Part shown: positions 46,558-56,961 of the stretch, in pieces
Layout: each line of letters opens with the position of its first letter
Numbering within the stretch: the first letter of the stretch is position 1
NCBI GenBank assembly: GCA_021613535.1
Contig: CP075492.1
Location: 682,001-746,000, forward strand
Source of the DNA: Adineta vaga
Lineage: Eukaryota > Rotifera
Direction of reading: 5' to 3'
DNA: 64,000 bases
Notes under the pieces: generated by a model
The model's database searches: none
Seen by the model: the letters and a program-made list of their open reading frames with translations, nothing else
Told to the model about the DNA's origin: nothing
Translations under genes and position numbers: made by a program

Positions 46558-47325
46558 TTATAAAGATTGTTTTTTATTTTCAATAAAATATTTCACTATT
46601 TCTTCATAATTATTGATACCAACCATTGTTAATGGTGTATCATCCTTCATTATCTTTAATAATTTAACTGTATTTAAATGTCTTCAATATGCTGCTTGAT
46701 GTAAGGCAGGAGATCCTTTTTTATTCACTGCATTCAAAAGTTTATTTTGATCTAAACTTCATAAATATTTAACAATATGTTTGGATACAATCATAAGAGC
46801 TGTTGAATCATTATACTATCTATATGATATAAATCAGCATTATTCTCTATTAAATATTCAATAATGTCAAATCGTTTATTCTCACATACCAAATATAATG
46901 GTGACATATACAAGCTAAACATTTAAATGTTTGTATTTAACTGCAAGTCAAAATGCTGTCTATTTATGAAAATGTTCAATATCAATTTCATAATCAACAT
47001 CATAGCAGGACGAATAATTTAGTGCATAAACTATACAATAATCAGAATAATTTTCTAATAGAAAACACACGATTAAATCATGTCCGTAAGCAGAAGCAAT
47101 CATCAATGCAATGTAGTATGTCTCACAGGAAAGTTTATCACCATGAATCATTGCATTTAAATAATAATCAAGTTTATCTGATTGAAATGATTTTAAAATG
47201 ATTTGTAATGTATCTATGAAATCGTGCATACATGTTTCATGAATATTCTCCAATATTTCAGAAACAAGATCTGTTGCCTTTTCAAAACCATCATTACGTT
47301 TATAAATCATTTCATAAGAATACAT
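46558..47325 (-). pseudogene. Ankyrin-repeat protein, decayed
   Basis: From the ATG at 47325 an open frame of 121 residues ends in an ankyrin unit (ALMIASAYGHDLIVCFLL). Further along the minus strand, KKGSPALHQAAY*RHLNTVKL and DDTPLTMVGINNYEEIVKYF continue repeats through a stop and frame changes, finishing at 46558. The order of pieces is kept, so it is a recently decayed gene. The layout is distantly like FEM1-type ankyrin proteins, but that is weak. Confidence 0.55.
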
Positions 47326-48333
47326 TTGTTTGACGAATATATAAAATAAATTTAAAAATATTTATTATAATTATTAAAGTGAATAAATCTCTTGTTTGTA
47401 GGTATTGGATGAATGTTTTTAATTACACCTCCACTATTACTTCTGATATTTAATTACCTTTGAAAGTTCATAGCTATTCCGTAAAACGTATTATCCGTCA
47501 TTTTCCTAGTCTCTTTCTGTATATCTCTAAAACTATATACCTCAGAAAAGTCCACACCTAACTTTCTCTGTCGTATTCTAACTTTCTGAATGTTTTTAAC
47601 CAACTTTATAACACTAAATAGAGATAAAACTTGCCAGTTTTATTGTATTGTATTCCGTACATTATATCGAAATAAAACTCTTGAGTCATATCTCTACGCA
47701 GCAATAAATTTTATACAAAGTATGTTAATACAGAAACGAACAGAGGGGGAAGACATTTTTCAGAGGATGTACATATAAGTTAATCTAAACCATGATATCT
47801 GTATTTGACTGTTTATAACTATTTATCCAAGATGCGGGTGTGAAAAAAATCTGAATCATTTTCTCGTATATAAAGTTGCTTCGTCAATTGGTTTCACTTT
47901 TGGCACACGTTGCAAATACCTCTCTTCTACAGTTGAGAGTAATGTGAGTCGGCACGACGAACGTTACTTGTTACTAAATTTTCATGGTAATAGAAAAGAA
48001 TGCAAATTTTCTTTTATTTCGAATTTATTCTTAGCAAAACTTTTAATTTTTAATTATATTTTTCTTTTTACATTCTGATTCTATAATAAGACTTGTGAAA
48101 TACAAAAAAAAATATTGAAAACTCTTCATATATGTTTTTTGACTTGACTTGACTTGCCCATCTCTGTATGTGATGAATCTAAATCACCTCATAAAAGACT
48201 TTTTGTTGATGAAAACGAAACGAAACTATTTTAATAATTTTCATGCGTTTGCATATTTACCATCTTGAGGATTTTGATGAATTTCTCTAGAAAATATATT
48301 CCTTCTATTCACTGCCAATATATAAAAAACGAT
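47326..48333. other. No gene recognised
   Basis: AT-rich DNA with no supported coding region or RNA gene. Confidence 0.4.
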
Positions 48334-48352
48334 CGTTGAGGGTGTGTATAAG
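48334..48352. repeat. Left half of a telomere-type foldback split by the LTR element
   Basis: TTGAGGGTGTGTATAAG runs directly into the LTR. With the half at 54491-54532 it rebuilds one small foldback; ATAAG is the target duplication. Confidence 0.7.
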
Positions 48353-48516
48353 TGTTAATGATCTGTCCTTTGTTTATTTATATGCAGGTTCGAATAGAAT
48401 AAACAACCGACTAGTACATACACACGAAAGAGAAATGAATGAATATAGGAAAGTAAAGAAAGAACGAAAGAAATAGATAGATATGATCTTAGTGTATGTA
48501 TACACAGATCGTAACA
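48353..48516 (-). repeat. 3' LTR (164 bp)
   Basis: Begins TG and ends CA on the plus strand (TGTTAATGATC … GATCGTAACA). I see no difference from the other LTR. Confidence 0.95.
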
Positions 48517-48525
48517 CTTCCCCCG
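48517..48525 (-). other. Polypurine tract
   Basis: On the minus strand CGGGGGAAG lies directly before the 3' LTR, the place where plus-strand DNA synthesis is primed. Confidence 0.75.
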
Positions 48526-48554
48526 GTTAAGTTAAAAAAATGATGTTTTATCTT

Positions 48555-48746
48555 TCATTTTTTTTTTATAACATCGAGAAAAACAACACGAGTAATGAGA
48601 AAGTTACAAAGAAATAATCCAGAGAAAATAAATGCATAACGAATAATTGTATGTTGAAGACAAAGAAAGAAAAAATGTTCTTGTCCAGCATATGTTGTTG
48701 TATAGATGCACGAAGAATTAAAAACCGGTTGATTTGTTAGTGATAC
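48555..48746 (-). pseudogene. Possible third-ORF remnant between pol and 3' LTR
   Basis: An open stretch of 63 codons without an ATG. It contains one NSS glycosylation site, several Cys, a hydrophobic segment of about 20 residues near the end and a terminal triple lysine. Adjacent frames upstream also read as hydrophobic protein with frame breaks. The shape (ectodomain, membrane anchor, short tail) would fit the end of an envelope-like or other membrane ORF, but it may be chance in AT-rich DNA. The 800-bp gap between pol and the LTR is otherwise unexplained. Confidence 0.25.
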
Positions 48747-49337
48747 ATCACATAATACAAGTTGACCAGGTTAAATATAGAAGAATAAAAGAAGTAAGAA
48801 CATAACTGAATCATGATAAATCAAGAATATAATTTCAAATAAAGAAAAATGTATTTTTTTTTTTTTGATTAACTAAAGGAAAAATAATGTAATGCTAATG
48901 AATAACCAACTAATGATATAATATCGAGAATAATCGTTATGTTAAACATAATAATAATATTATATAAAGAAATTTATAAACCATCAGTTTTTAATAGAAT
49001 AATTCACTACATAAATATAAGACCATTTTCGAGATACGATAAATCAAATTTCAGAATTAATAGAATTAAAGTCAAATGAAAGATATAACCAGTGAGATCA
49101 TTTTTAAAAATGTGATAAATAACAATGAGAAATTGAATAAGCATTAGCTTGGCCATGACCAATACTATTCATTCTTCAAGTCCATTAAATATCATAAGTG
49201 TATAACTTGTCCAGCAAGAAGATTCTTATGAATGATGTTAATTCGACACAACCATAATTTGACACAAAATAAAGTAATCCACCAACAATAGGTTCAAATG
49301 ATGCTTCAGTAAATTGTTAACATATTTAACAATGAAA

Positions 49338-52300
49338 TTAATTGCCTGAAAGTAATAATGGTCTAATATCACCAACATGAACTTTTGTAATTCTTTTCGT
49401 GTTCATATCTTCGACAGTATAAATTGGATGATGTTTTTCGACGATTATTTTTGGATTAATTGAAAATCGTGGATCTAATTTAGATCTGTTTGTAAATATT
49501 CGAGTTAAAACTGTTGTACCTAATTCATATTCAGGATTTGTACGATTACGATCATAACGAGATTTTGTTTTTTGTTGTTGTTTGAGAACCATTTGTTTAG
49601 CTGTTTGATGATAATATTTCAGATTTTGAACTAATTGTCGAAAATAATCATGAGAATCAGGAAATGCAAATGTTGTTACTGGAGGATCAGTTAGAAGATT
49701 TGCTTGTCGACCAAATGTAAGTTCATATGGAGAGATATTTGTTGTGGTATGTGTACCAGTATTGTATGCAAAAACAATGGGGTGTAAGTACTCATCCCAA
49801 TTATTTGTTTCATTATCTGTTAATTTTGCCAGTTGTGTAACAAATGTACCATTAAATCTTTCGATAGCACCATTAGATTGAGGTCGATATGTTGTTGAAA
49901 AGACATGATGGTAACCAATTAATTTGGATAATGAATGCATCAAATGGTTTTTGAAACATGTACCTTGATCTGAAATAATTGCTTTAGGTACTCCAAATTG
50001 ACAAATATAATATTTGAAAATAGCTTCAGCTGTAACACCGGCAGAACATGTTGGTAAAGCAACAGCAACAATAAATTTGGTGAAATAGTCAGTAAGACAG
50101 AGAACATATTTGTTTTCTTGTGGTGTTGTTGGAAATGGACCACAGAAATCCGTTCCGAGCAGTTGATTAGGACCATCTGGTGGTGGTGTTGGATGAAGAA
50201 AACCAGGAGGTTTTTGTCGAGTTACATTGTAAGCTTGACAAAGAATACAAGATTTAATATGGTCAATAACTGTTTGTTTCATTTCGGGCCACCAAAACTG
50301 TTGTTTAAGTTTTTCTAATGTTCGTCGAATTGCAAAATGACCACCAATAAGAGGATTATTGTGATAAGACATGAGTAATTGTTTGATCATAGATGATGGA
50401 ATGTAAACTAATTTACGTTTAGTCTTTCCATGTGGAACAGATACTAATTTAAATAAAATTTCATCTTGATAAACAAAAGACATGTTTGAATTTTCTTTTA
50501 AATCATTAATAATCTTCTGAATTTGTTTATCATTAGATTGATATTCCTTTAATTTGGTTATATCAAAAACATTTTCGTCATCATTCGAATAATTGAGATC
50601 ATTTGTAGGTAATGTTGAAGATGATATATGTGGTAATGGAGATGTTGTTGTTGATGATGATGCTACAGGTTGTGCTATTGCTTTGGATTTTGATCGAGTA
50701 ACTACTGCACCAAGTAATTGAATAGAAGAGGATTTATCTTTGGTAAAACCTAATCCATAATCATGATCAATTAATTCATCATCAGCTGCAATAGGATGTC
50801 GTGAGAGATAATCTGGTAAACAATTGTATTTTCCTTTAACATGTATAATCTTTTGAATATTAAATTCTTGAAGTAAGATCGAGATTTTTTCAACACGTCT
50901 ATTTGAAATTTTCTTATCCATCATATGACAAATAGGACAATTATCCGTATAAATAATTATATCACGACCAAGTAAAAAAGACTTCATTCGAGTAAAACAT
51001 TTGAAAATTGCTAATGCTTCAAGTTCAATAGGAATATATCGCTTTTGAGTTGAATTCAGTAATTCTGAATGATAATAAAGTATTTTCTTTTCATTATTAA
51101 TCTCTTGGTACAGTACGCCACCTAAACCAACTTGAGAAGCATCTGTAGCTAGAAATACTGGCTGTGTATCATCAGGAAAATTTAAGAAAAGTGGAGATGA
51201 TGTTAACATATTTTTCAAATCATAAAAAGACTTGGATTGTTCAGATCCCCATTTAAATTTGTGACGATTAGATTTTGATAGATTAGTTACTGCATGAATT
51301 GGTGCAGCAATTGATGCAAATGCAGGAATAAATTTTCTGTACCATGATAATAAACCAATAAAACGATTTGCTTGAGCTAATGATTTGGGTTCTGGTAATG
51401 CAGTAATTGAATTAATTCGATGAAGTAATGGAGTAAAAGTTGTTGATGAAACTACATGACCTAAATATTCAATTTGTTCTTTTGCTAATTCACATTTTGC
51501 AGGATTTAATGTTAAATTATGTAGTTTTAAAGCATTTAAAACTTTTTCAATATGAACTAAATGTTCATCATAACTGCGACTAAAGACGATAATATCATCC
51601 AAATAGATTAAAGAGAAATCGATACATGAAGATAAAACCTTGCTCATAGTACGTTGAAAAGTTGGTGGTGAATTTCGGAGACCTTGAGGTAAAACTGACC
51701 ATTCAAACAATCCAAATGGTGTAATGAAAGCTGTTTTAGCACGATCACCTGGATTAATTGGAAGTTGCCAAAAGCCAGATCTTAAGTCAAATTTAGAAAA
51801 ATAAGAGTATCCAGCACCTAATGATTGAAGCGTGATTTCCATATTTGGTAAAGGATAATTGTCCTTAATCGTAACAGAATTGAGTTTTTTGTAGTCGATA
51901 ACTAATCTCCAACTTTGATTTTTCTTTTTCACTAAAAGTGCTGGAGCTGCATATGATGATTGTGAAATACGTATAAGTCCGGCATCAAGTAATTTATCAA
52001 TAATTATTTTTAATTCAGCATTTATTGTTGGATTACCAGGATATGGTTTTGAAACAGGTGGTGTATGAGGAACTGTTTCAATAAAATGTGAAATTTCTGT
52101 TTGTGCAATTGTATAATTTGTTGTATCAAACGTAGATTCATATTTAAATAATAACGATTGAAGTTTATCATATTGAACTTGGTGAGAAATATGATTGATT
52201 AATTTAAAAATAGATTGTTGAATAACATGAGCTAATGGTGTTACAAGAGTATTCAATTGTTGTATTGGTGGTGATTTTATAAAATTTGATAATTGTAATG

Positions 52301-52808
52301 AATGATGAGTTGATGATAAATCAGGATCCATTGATATCATACTCTTTTGATTATTAAAATTAATAGTAATCAATTTTTTCTTGGGATAAATTTCTAAATC
52401 ATATTTCAACAAATAATCCATACCTAATATAATATCTGTACATAAATTTGTGGTAATAAAGGCTGGAATGGATGTTATCAAATCACCTATTGAAATCTTC
52501 AAATGAACAATACCATTTACTTTTATCGAATTTAATCCATCAGCCATAAAAAATTGTTGAGGAGTAATATGAGAATAATATAACTGATCAAGATCTTTTA
52601 AACAAGTATGATTAATAAAACAATGTTGTGCACCAGTATCAATTAAAAGTTTCATTTGTTTATTATTAACATATGTGGTTATAAAAATTAAAGGAGTAGA
52701 TGGATATTGAAGTGGATTATTGAAGTCAAGACCATCTATCATTGACTTCGATTCTCGAAATGGTGACAATTGCGTGCTATATGAGTTGTAGAACCACAAT
52801 TGAAACAA
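49338..52808 (-). CDS. pol: Pol polyprotein of Ty3/gypsy element
   Basis: About 1156 aa in the -1 frame relative to gag, overlapping it by at least 70 nt. The open frame has no ATG at its start (the first listed codon is TTG), so expression by -1 ribosomal frameshifting from gag is likely. Domains in order: aspartic protease (LLIDTGAQH, about residue 55); reverse transcriptase (VIDYKKLN, FSKFDLRSGFWQL, and the YLDD catalytic motif); RNase H (FLATDASQVGLGG … YIPIELEALAIF … IIYTDN); a zinc-binding H-H-C-C segment (IGGHFAIRR … SCILCQ); and the integrase DDE core (GTDFCGPF, ISDQGTCF, GAIERFNGT). The C-terminus (HHPIYTVEDMNTKRITKVH) resembles the small post-integrase fold. No lesions seen. Confidence 0.95.
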   Translation of the reverse strand: MFQLWFYNSYSTQLSPFRESKSMIDGLDFNNPLQYPSTPLIFITTYVNNKQMKLLIDTGAQHCFINHTCLKDLDQLYYSHITPQQFFMADGLNSIKVNGIVHLKISIGDLITSIPAFITTNLCTDIILGMDYLLKYDLEIYPKKKLITINFNNQKSMISMDPDLSSTHHSLQLSNFIKSPPIQQLNTLVTPLAHVIQQSIFKLINHISHQVQYDKLQSLLFKYESTFDTTNYTIAQTEISHFIETVPHTPPVSKPYPGNPTINAELKIIIDKLLDAGLIRISQSSYAAPALLVKKKNQSWRLVIDYKKLNSVTIKDNYPLPNMEITLQSLGAGYSYFSKFDLRSGFWQLPINPGDRAKTAFITPFGLFEWSVLPQGLRNSPPTFQRTMSKVLSSCIDFSLIYLDDIIVFSRSYDEHLVHIEKVLNALKLHNLTLNPAKCELAKEQIEYLGHVVSSTTFTPLLHRINSITALPEPKSLAQANRFIGLLSWYRKFIPAFASIAAPIHAVTNLSKSNRHKFKWGSEQSKSFYDLKNMLTSSPLFLNFPDDTQPVFLATDASQVGLGGVLYQEINNEKKILYYHSELLNSTQKRYIPIELEALAIFKCFTRMKSFLLGRDIIIYTDNCPICHMMDKKISNRRVEKISILLQEFNIQKIIHVKGKYNCLPDYLSRHPIAADDELIDHDYGLGFTKDKSSSIQLLGAVVTRSKSKAIAQPVASSSTTTSPLPHISSSTLPTNDLNYSNDDENVFDITKLKEYQSNDKQIQKIINDLKENSNMSFVYQDEILFKLVSVPHGKTKRKLVYIPSSMIKQLLMSYHNNPLIGGHFAIRRTLEKLKQQFWWPEMKQTVIDHIKSCILCQAYNVTRQKPPGFLHPTPPPDGPNQLLGTDFCGPFPTTPQENKYVLCLTDYFTKFIVAVALPTCSAGVTAEAIFKYYICQFGVPKAIISDQGTCFKNHLMHSLSKLIGYHHVFSTTYRPQSNGAIERFNGTFVTQLAKLTDNETNNWDEYLHPIVFAYNTGTHTTTNISPYELTFGRQANLLTDPPVTTFAFPDSHDYFRQLVQNLKYYHQTAKQMVLKQQQKTKSRYDRNRTNPEYELGTTVLTRIFTNRSKLDPRFSINPKIIVEKHHPIYTVEDMNTKRITKVHVGDIRPLLLSGN

Positions 52809-54265
52809 CGTTGAAATGATTGGCGGCGTCGTTGAAAACGATTATTTTGATGTGTATTATTATAATATGATGATGAAAAATTTTGTGGTGGTTTAACAGA
52901 ATCTGCTTGACGAGATGAATTAAAAGATGAGGATTTCGAAATTTGATTCAAAAATCGATGTTGATTATTATCATGAGAAGAATAATTAGTATTATCATTG
53001 TGATAGTGATTATCAGCATTGGAATTTCGACGAGAATCATTATAATCATTTTCTCGTGTTGAACCATTTGTATTTGAATAAGAAAAAGAAGTTGATGATG
53101 TTAATTCATCATTATTAATAGAATTGCAGGAAAATGTATTATTCAATGCTGTCAGTTCTTCAGCTATTTTTGCTCGTACTAAAAATGCTTCTGTATTTGT
53201 AGGATAATTTCTTCGAGTTTCAGTAGATAGAGATGGACGAAGACCATTCATAAGATATCGAACTTTTGTTGATTCATTCATTTGTGGATCAGCTTGTTTC
53301 ATTAATTTAATCATTTCCATATAATATTGTGTTGCTGATTGATGAACTGTTTGATGATATTGCTTGAGTTTCTCAAATGCTAGATCACGTTGTAAATTCG
53401 ATGTAAATGATTGTTTAATTTCATCAACGAATATTGACCAGCAAGTAAATTTGTGTTTGTTCTGCTTAAACCACTGTAATGCATCACCTTTGAGACAAAT
53501 ATGAATCAAATTTAATTTATCGGCGTTATTTAAATGCATCGTATTGAATTGTTGTTCAATCTCATCAATCCATGTAATAACATTTTCTTTACCAGCAGCA
53601 AATTTCAATGGATCTTTGATAAATTTATCGACTAATGCTTTAGCAATTGTTGTAGACAAAATTGAATGAGATAAATGATTATCACGTGAATGAAGTGGTG
53701 TATCTTGATCAGCAGCTGCTACTGCTTTATCACCTAAAAGATTTATTAAATCACCATGTATAGATTCATTAACAACAACAGGTGGACGTAATAAAAAAGA
53801 TTGATTTGATTGTTTCATATTAGCATTGACATCAGGACAAGAGGTTTGTTCGAGATTGAAATATTCATGAGCAAATAATTGACATAAATGAGCATATGAT
53901 TGAATTTTGTCTTGATTCAACGTATACCAAATGAAAACATCATCTTCGAAAAAATAAGGAATGATTTTCAATCGTTCATCAAATGTTAAATTAAATTCCG
54001 AAAATTTTGAATGAATATGTCTAAACCATTGACGAGCATCATCTTGACCATTAAATAATTTCACATCATGACGAAGTACTTCTAATAATGTTGGTTTTTC
54101 ATCACGTTCTACTGCAGAACATTCATCAGCTGTAGCTGGTTTATTATCATTATTTGTATTTGTTAATGATAATGAATTTGGATTAGATTCATGTGTAACT
54201 TGTGCAATAGGTTGAGGATCAGTATCATTATTTGATTCACCTTGATTACGTGTATGAACTGTCAT
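52739..54265 (-). CDS. gag: Gag protein of Ty3/gypsy element
   Basis: 508 aa from an ATG at 54265, about 60 bp after the 5' LTR. The N-terminal half is polar and disordered. A retrotransposon gag (capsid-like) domain lies at about residues 230-360 (VITWIDEIEQQFNTMHLN, GDALQWFKQNK, YYMEMIKLMKQADPQMNES, VRYLMNGLRPSL). After an Asn/Ser/His-rich linker, the nucleocapsid zinc knuckle CFNCGSTTHIARNC (C-x2-C-x4-H-x4-C) is near the end. It packages element RNA into particles. Stop TGA at 52739, inside the overlap with pol. Confidence 0.92.
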   Translation of the reverse strand: MTVHTRNQGESNNDTDPQPIAQVTHESNPNSLSLTNTNNDNKPATADECSAVERDEKPTLLEVLRHDVKLFNGQDDARQWFRHIHSKFSEFNLTFDERLKIIPYFFEDDVFIWYTLNQDKIQSYAHLCQLFAHEYFNLEQTSCPDVNANMKQSNQSFLLRPPVVVNESIHGDLINLLGDKAVAAADQDTPLHSRDNHLSHSILSTTIAKALVDKFIKDPLKFAAGKENVITWIDEIEQQFNTMHLNNADKLNLIHICLKGDALQWFKQNKHKFTCWSIFVDEIKQSFTSNLQRDLAFEKLKQYHQTVHQSATQYYMEMIKLMKQADPQMNESTKVRYLMNGLRPSLSTETRRNYPTNTEAFLVRAKIAEELTALNNTFSCNSINNDELTSSTSFSYSNTNGSTRENDYNDSRRNSNADNHYHNDNTNYSSHDNNQHRFLNQISKSSSFNSSRQADSVKPPQNFSSSYYNNTHQNNRFQRRRQSFQRCFNCGSTTHIARNCHHFENRSQ

Positions 54266-54310
54266 AATTTAATGTGAAGTAAAAAAAAATAATCGATTGT
54301 TTATAAATTT

Positions 54311-54325
54311 ACTGCAGGGTCGCCA
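54311..54325 (-). other. tRNA primer-binding site
   Basis: Directly after the 5' LTR (one-base spacer) the minus strand reads TGGCGACCCTGCAGT, beginning with TGG as required to pair with a tRNA CCA end. TGGCGACC-type sites in other gypsy elements pair with tRNA-Arg; the tRNA here is not proven. Confidence 0.7.
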
Positions 54326-54326
54326 C

Positions 54327-54490
54327 TGTTAATGATCTGTCCTTTGTTTATTTATATGCAGGTTCGAATAGAATAAACAACCGACTAGTACATACACACG
54401 AAAGAGAAATGAATGAATATAGGAAAGTAAAGAAAGAACGAAAGAAATAGATAGATATGATCTTAGTGTATGTATACACAGATCGTAACA
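54327..54490 (-). repeat. 5' LTR (164 bp)
   Basis: Identical as far as I can see to the LTR at 48353-48516, and followed by the ATAAG target duplication. Confidence 0.95.
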
Positions 54491-54532
54491 ATAAGAGATG
54501 ATGATAACACCCACCCACACCCTTCCACATTT
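54491..54532. repeat. Right half of a telomere-type foldback split by the LTR element
   Basis: ATAAGAGATGATGATAACAC then CCACCCACACCCTTCC. This is the inverted partner of the G-rich half at 48334-48347. Confidence 0.7.
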
Positions 54533-54866
54533 TAGCTCCGAAGGAGCTCCGCTAACAAGCTTTTATCTATACAAATTGAAGAAACTAAACTCAGAGTCGT
54601 ACTCTTCGACGACGATTACATTTCGGTCAAAATTATTCAAAAGGAATCCTTTTTATTTCCGCCTTATTTTTCGACCAATCAGTGAAGCGCGAACACACAA
54701 GCAAGCAAGCAAAGCAAACAGACAGTTTATGTTTATAAGACTCTCCTCTACGAGAAAAAAATTCATGTGATCAAATGTAATAAAATATTTCATAAGAAAT
54801 GACGTATGAATTCATTTCTGTATGAAGTTTTAAAGTTTCAATGTCATTCACTTCATCGAATCGAAG
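54533..54866. other. No gene recognised
   Basis: Contains an AGCTCCGAAGGAGCT palindrome (about 54534-54548) and short GCAAGCAAGCAAAGCAAAC repeats (about 54700). No coding region supported. Confidence 0.4.
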
Positions 54867-56141
54867 TTAACTTTGAAGCTGTGGCTTTATTGTACGATGT
54901 CTGACTCTGTATTTTTGACAATGAAATGTGATAAACGTAACTAAACGTGGTACAATCAATTTTAATACTGTTATCAAACCACCAACCAAGCCAATAATTG
55001 TTGTAACAATATAAATAACACTATTCTTTGTTTCATGAGTATAACTGCATTGTGACGGCTGGCACTCATTAAAGTAATTTGAATATTCTATCGATGAATT
55101 CCATTTTTCTACCATTAACTTGTTAAGAATACTTTCAATTGTTGAATTTACCATAAATTCTATTGAAGAAGAATCGTCAAGAGCTGTAATATTCATTGAC
55201 GGAATTCCATATAAATATGATTGCAATTGATCAAGACATGTTTGATTATAAAAACATTGAAGATCAGATTGAAGTAATGATTCAACAATATAACATCCTG
55301 TCTTCATACCTGATATAGTGAATAATGTTCTCGCATCTACATAATTGTATATTGAAGATGAATAAGAACACTGGGCTGAACTTCCACAGTTACAAGAACC
55401 ATAGCGGAGGGAATATGAATATACAATCAGACTATCAGAATACGTAGCAAACCTATAATTTGTTAGTCGTCCAGAGAGTAAACCGTTGCTTTGAATTATT
55501 TGTCGTACTGTTGAAAGTAATAATAAAAAATCATTGATAGTTGATGATATAAATTGAGAAATGAAATATTCAATTTGAAATTGAAATGTTTCTGAAGATA
55601 CAAGAGAAGCGCTTACATATGCACTTGAATAAAACTGTGTTAAACGATTTTCGATTGTTTCACGAACTAAATCACAAAAGGTGCGTAGTGCTTGAAATGC
55701 AGATGAACTTGTCCATCGAAAATCATCAGAATATATAGTATCATTTCCAGAAGAATCAGCAAGATAATCAATCCAATTTTGATTGATAAAAGTACTATTG
55801 CAAACTTGATGAAATGTATATTCAATATGAAGAAATGTTTGATAATTAATGGCTATTTTTGTACAATCACATGATAATGCTTGTGAATATGTTGAATATA
55901 ATTGTAAATATTGTGTTATTGTTGGTGTTTTGACATAAATGGTTTGAGTTATAGTGATTAATGATAAAATAAGAAGAATAATGAATAACCTTGTTGATAT
56001 ACGTTGATTTCGAAGTTGATGTTCATCGGTTGTAGGTGGATTTGATGGAAATAAATTCAATGTAAACACATGATCTTGGATTTTTTGTCGAAAATTCTGT
56101 GCTGCTTCCGGTTCGGCTGTTTCTTCAAGAAAGATAAACAC
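54867..56141 (-). CDS. Two-helix membrane protein with large Cys-rich ectodomain (unknown family)
   Basis: 424 residues in one frame, but the frame's first codon is GTG and it stays open upstream, so a 5' exon is probably missing. A cytosolic N-terminus (VFTLNLFPSNPPTTDEHQL) is followed by TM1 (RLFIILLILSLITITQTIYV) and an ectodomain of about 300 residues. The ectodomain has CDC, CNCGSSAQC, ECQPSQC and other Cys plus N-glycosylation sites (NST, NDT, NQT, NIT, NSS). TM2 (YIVTTIIGLVGGLITVLKLI) and a short basic tail (KYRVRHRTIKPQ) follow. The topology equals that of ENaC/degenerin channels, but their signature motifs are not visible. Similar proteins are, to my recollection, common and uncharacterised in rotifers. 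No internal lesions. Confidence 0.65.
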   Translation of the reverse strand: MFIFLEETAEPEAAQNFRQKIQDHVFTLNLFPSNPPTTDEHQLRNQRISTRLFIILLILSLITITQTIYVKTPTITQYLQLYSTYSQALSCDCTKIAINYQTFLHIEYTFHQVCNSTFINQNWIDYLADSSGNDTIYSDDFRWTSSSAFQALRTFCDLVRETIENRLTQFYSSAYVSASLVSSETFQFQIEYFISQFISSTINDFLLLLSTVRQIIQSNGLLSGRLTNYRFATYSDSLIVYSYSLRYGSCNCGSSAQCSYSSSIYNYVDARTLFTISGMKTGCYIVESLLQSDLQCFYNQTCLDQLQSYLYGIPSMNITALDDSSSIEFMVNSTIESILNKLMVEKWNSSIEYSNYFNECQPSQCSYTHETKNSVIYIVTTIIGLVGGLITVLKLIVPRLVTFITFHCQKYRVRHRTIKPQLQS

Positions 56142-56907
56142 ATCATAAAATAGACAATTAAATTTAAATAAAACTCATATTCCAAATACACAGTAGAAGA
56201 ATAATGGTACCAGTGTGGATTGTCATTTCAAAAAGAATCCTAGATGAAATGCTTTTTTTTCATTTTCTTCTGTCACGTGAAGTATATATGTAAGAGTGAA
56301 AAGAAAAAAAACATTTCATCAGGAGACATTTTTGGAAAGGACGTTTTAGACTATATTTGCTTGGCTATTGCCTACATCTCTATAATGCGCGTACAAGTAG
56401 AAACATACACTTTGAGTGATGATTGGTTGTAGAACTGGAATTTCGATGGTGGTTAGATGTTAGTGGGGCTCAGCAGCTGGAATTTTGCTTAGTGATGGGG
56501 GTTAGTAGTATGATATCGCTGGAGCGACTTTGTCAAGTGATAGGGTTGAGCTCAACCTACTCACTCCCTGTATACGCTACTAGTGATGATATAGCCTAAA
56601 AAACATCATGCCGAATGCTACAGCCAGACATTTATCAGCATCTATCGTTACAATAAGTGCTGTATTATTATACGAGAATTTTCTGCAATGTACTGATACT
56701 GAGAAGTGAAAGAGTGTTATGCTACTCATATAATTTTTACAGTAAGATGCAATCTGAAACTATAAATAGTAATGATAGTTAAATATTCACAGCAGATTTG
56801 TTCCGCTAAAACAACATTAGTTTTTGAGAATACCGATATGTCATAACATATGATGAAATTAGCTTACGGCGCCGAGGAATCCAAAATGACAACTGGTTTC
56901 TCGAAGT
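56142..56907. other. No gene recognised
   Basis: Region upstream of the membrane-protein gene; it may hold its first exon, which I could not place. Confidence 0.4.
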
Positions 56908-56961
56908 TGGGTGTGGGTGTGGGTATTACATCTATCTCACACCCACACCCACACCCACACC
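56908..56961. repeat. Telomere-type foldback at a gene break
   Basis: TGGGTGTGGGTGTGGG, centre TATTACATCTATCT, then CACACCCACACC units ending CACACC. The right edge directly joins an LRR exon on the minus strand, cutting it in mid-repeat. Confidence 0.8.

Larger units (their letters stand above)
48353..54490 (-). mobile_element. Ty3/gypsy LTR retrotransposon, full length
   Basis: 6138 bp between identical LTRs, flanked on both sides by ATAAG (48348-48352 and 54491-54495). Gene order on the minus strand is gag, then pol with protease, RT, RNase H and integrase, the Ty3/gypsy order. Primer-binding site and polypurine tract are in place. LTR identity and open frames suggest a recent insertion that could still be active. 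Confidence 0.95.

Noticed and set aside
48383-48400. Box-B-like GGTTCGAAT in the LTR.
   Set aside because: No box A, no fold, and it lies within a repeat whose function is explained as an LTR.
52739-52808. Search for a slippery heptamer in the gag-pol overlap.
   Set aside because: No X-XXY-YYZ pattern seen; -1 shifting is inferred only from frames.
48353-54490. Retroviral classification of the LTR element.
   Set aside because: No convincing envelope gene is present; the order and motifs fit a Ty3/gypsy retrotransposon.
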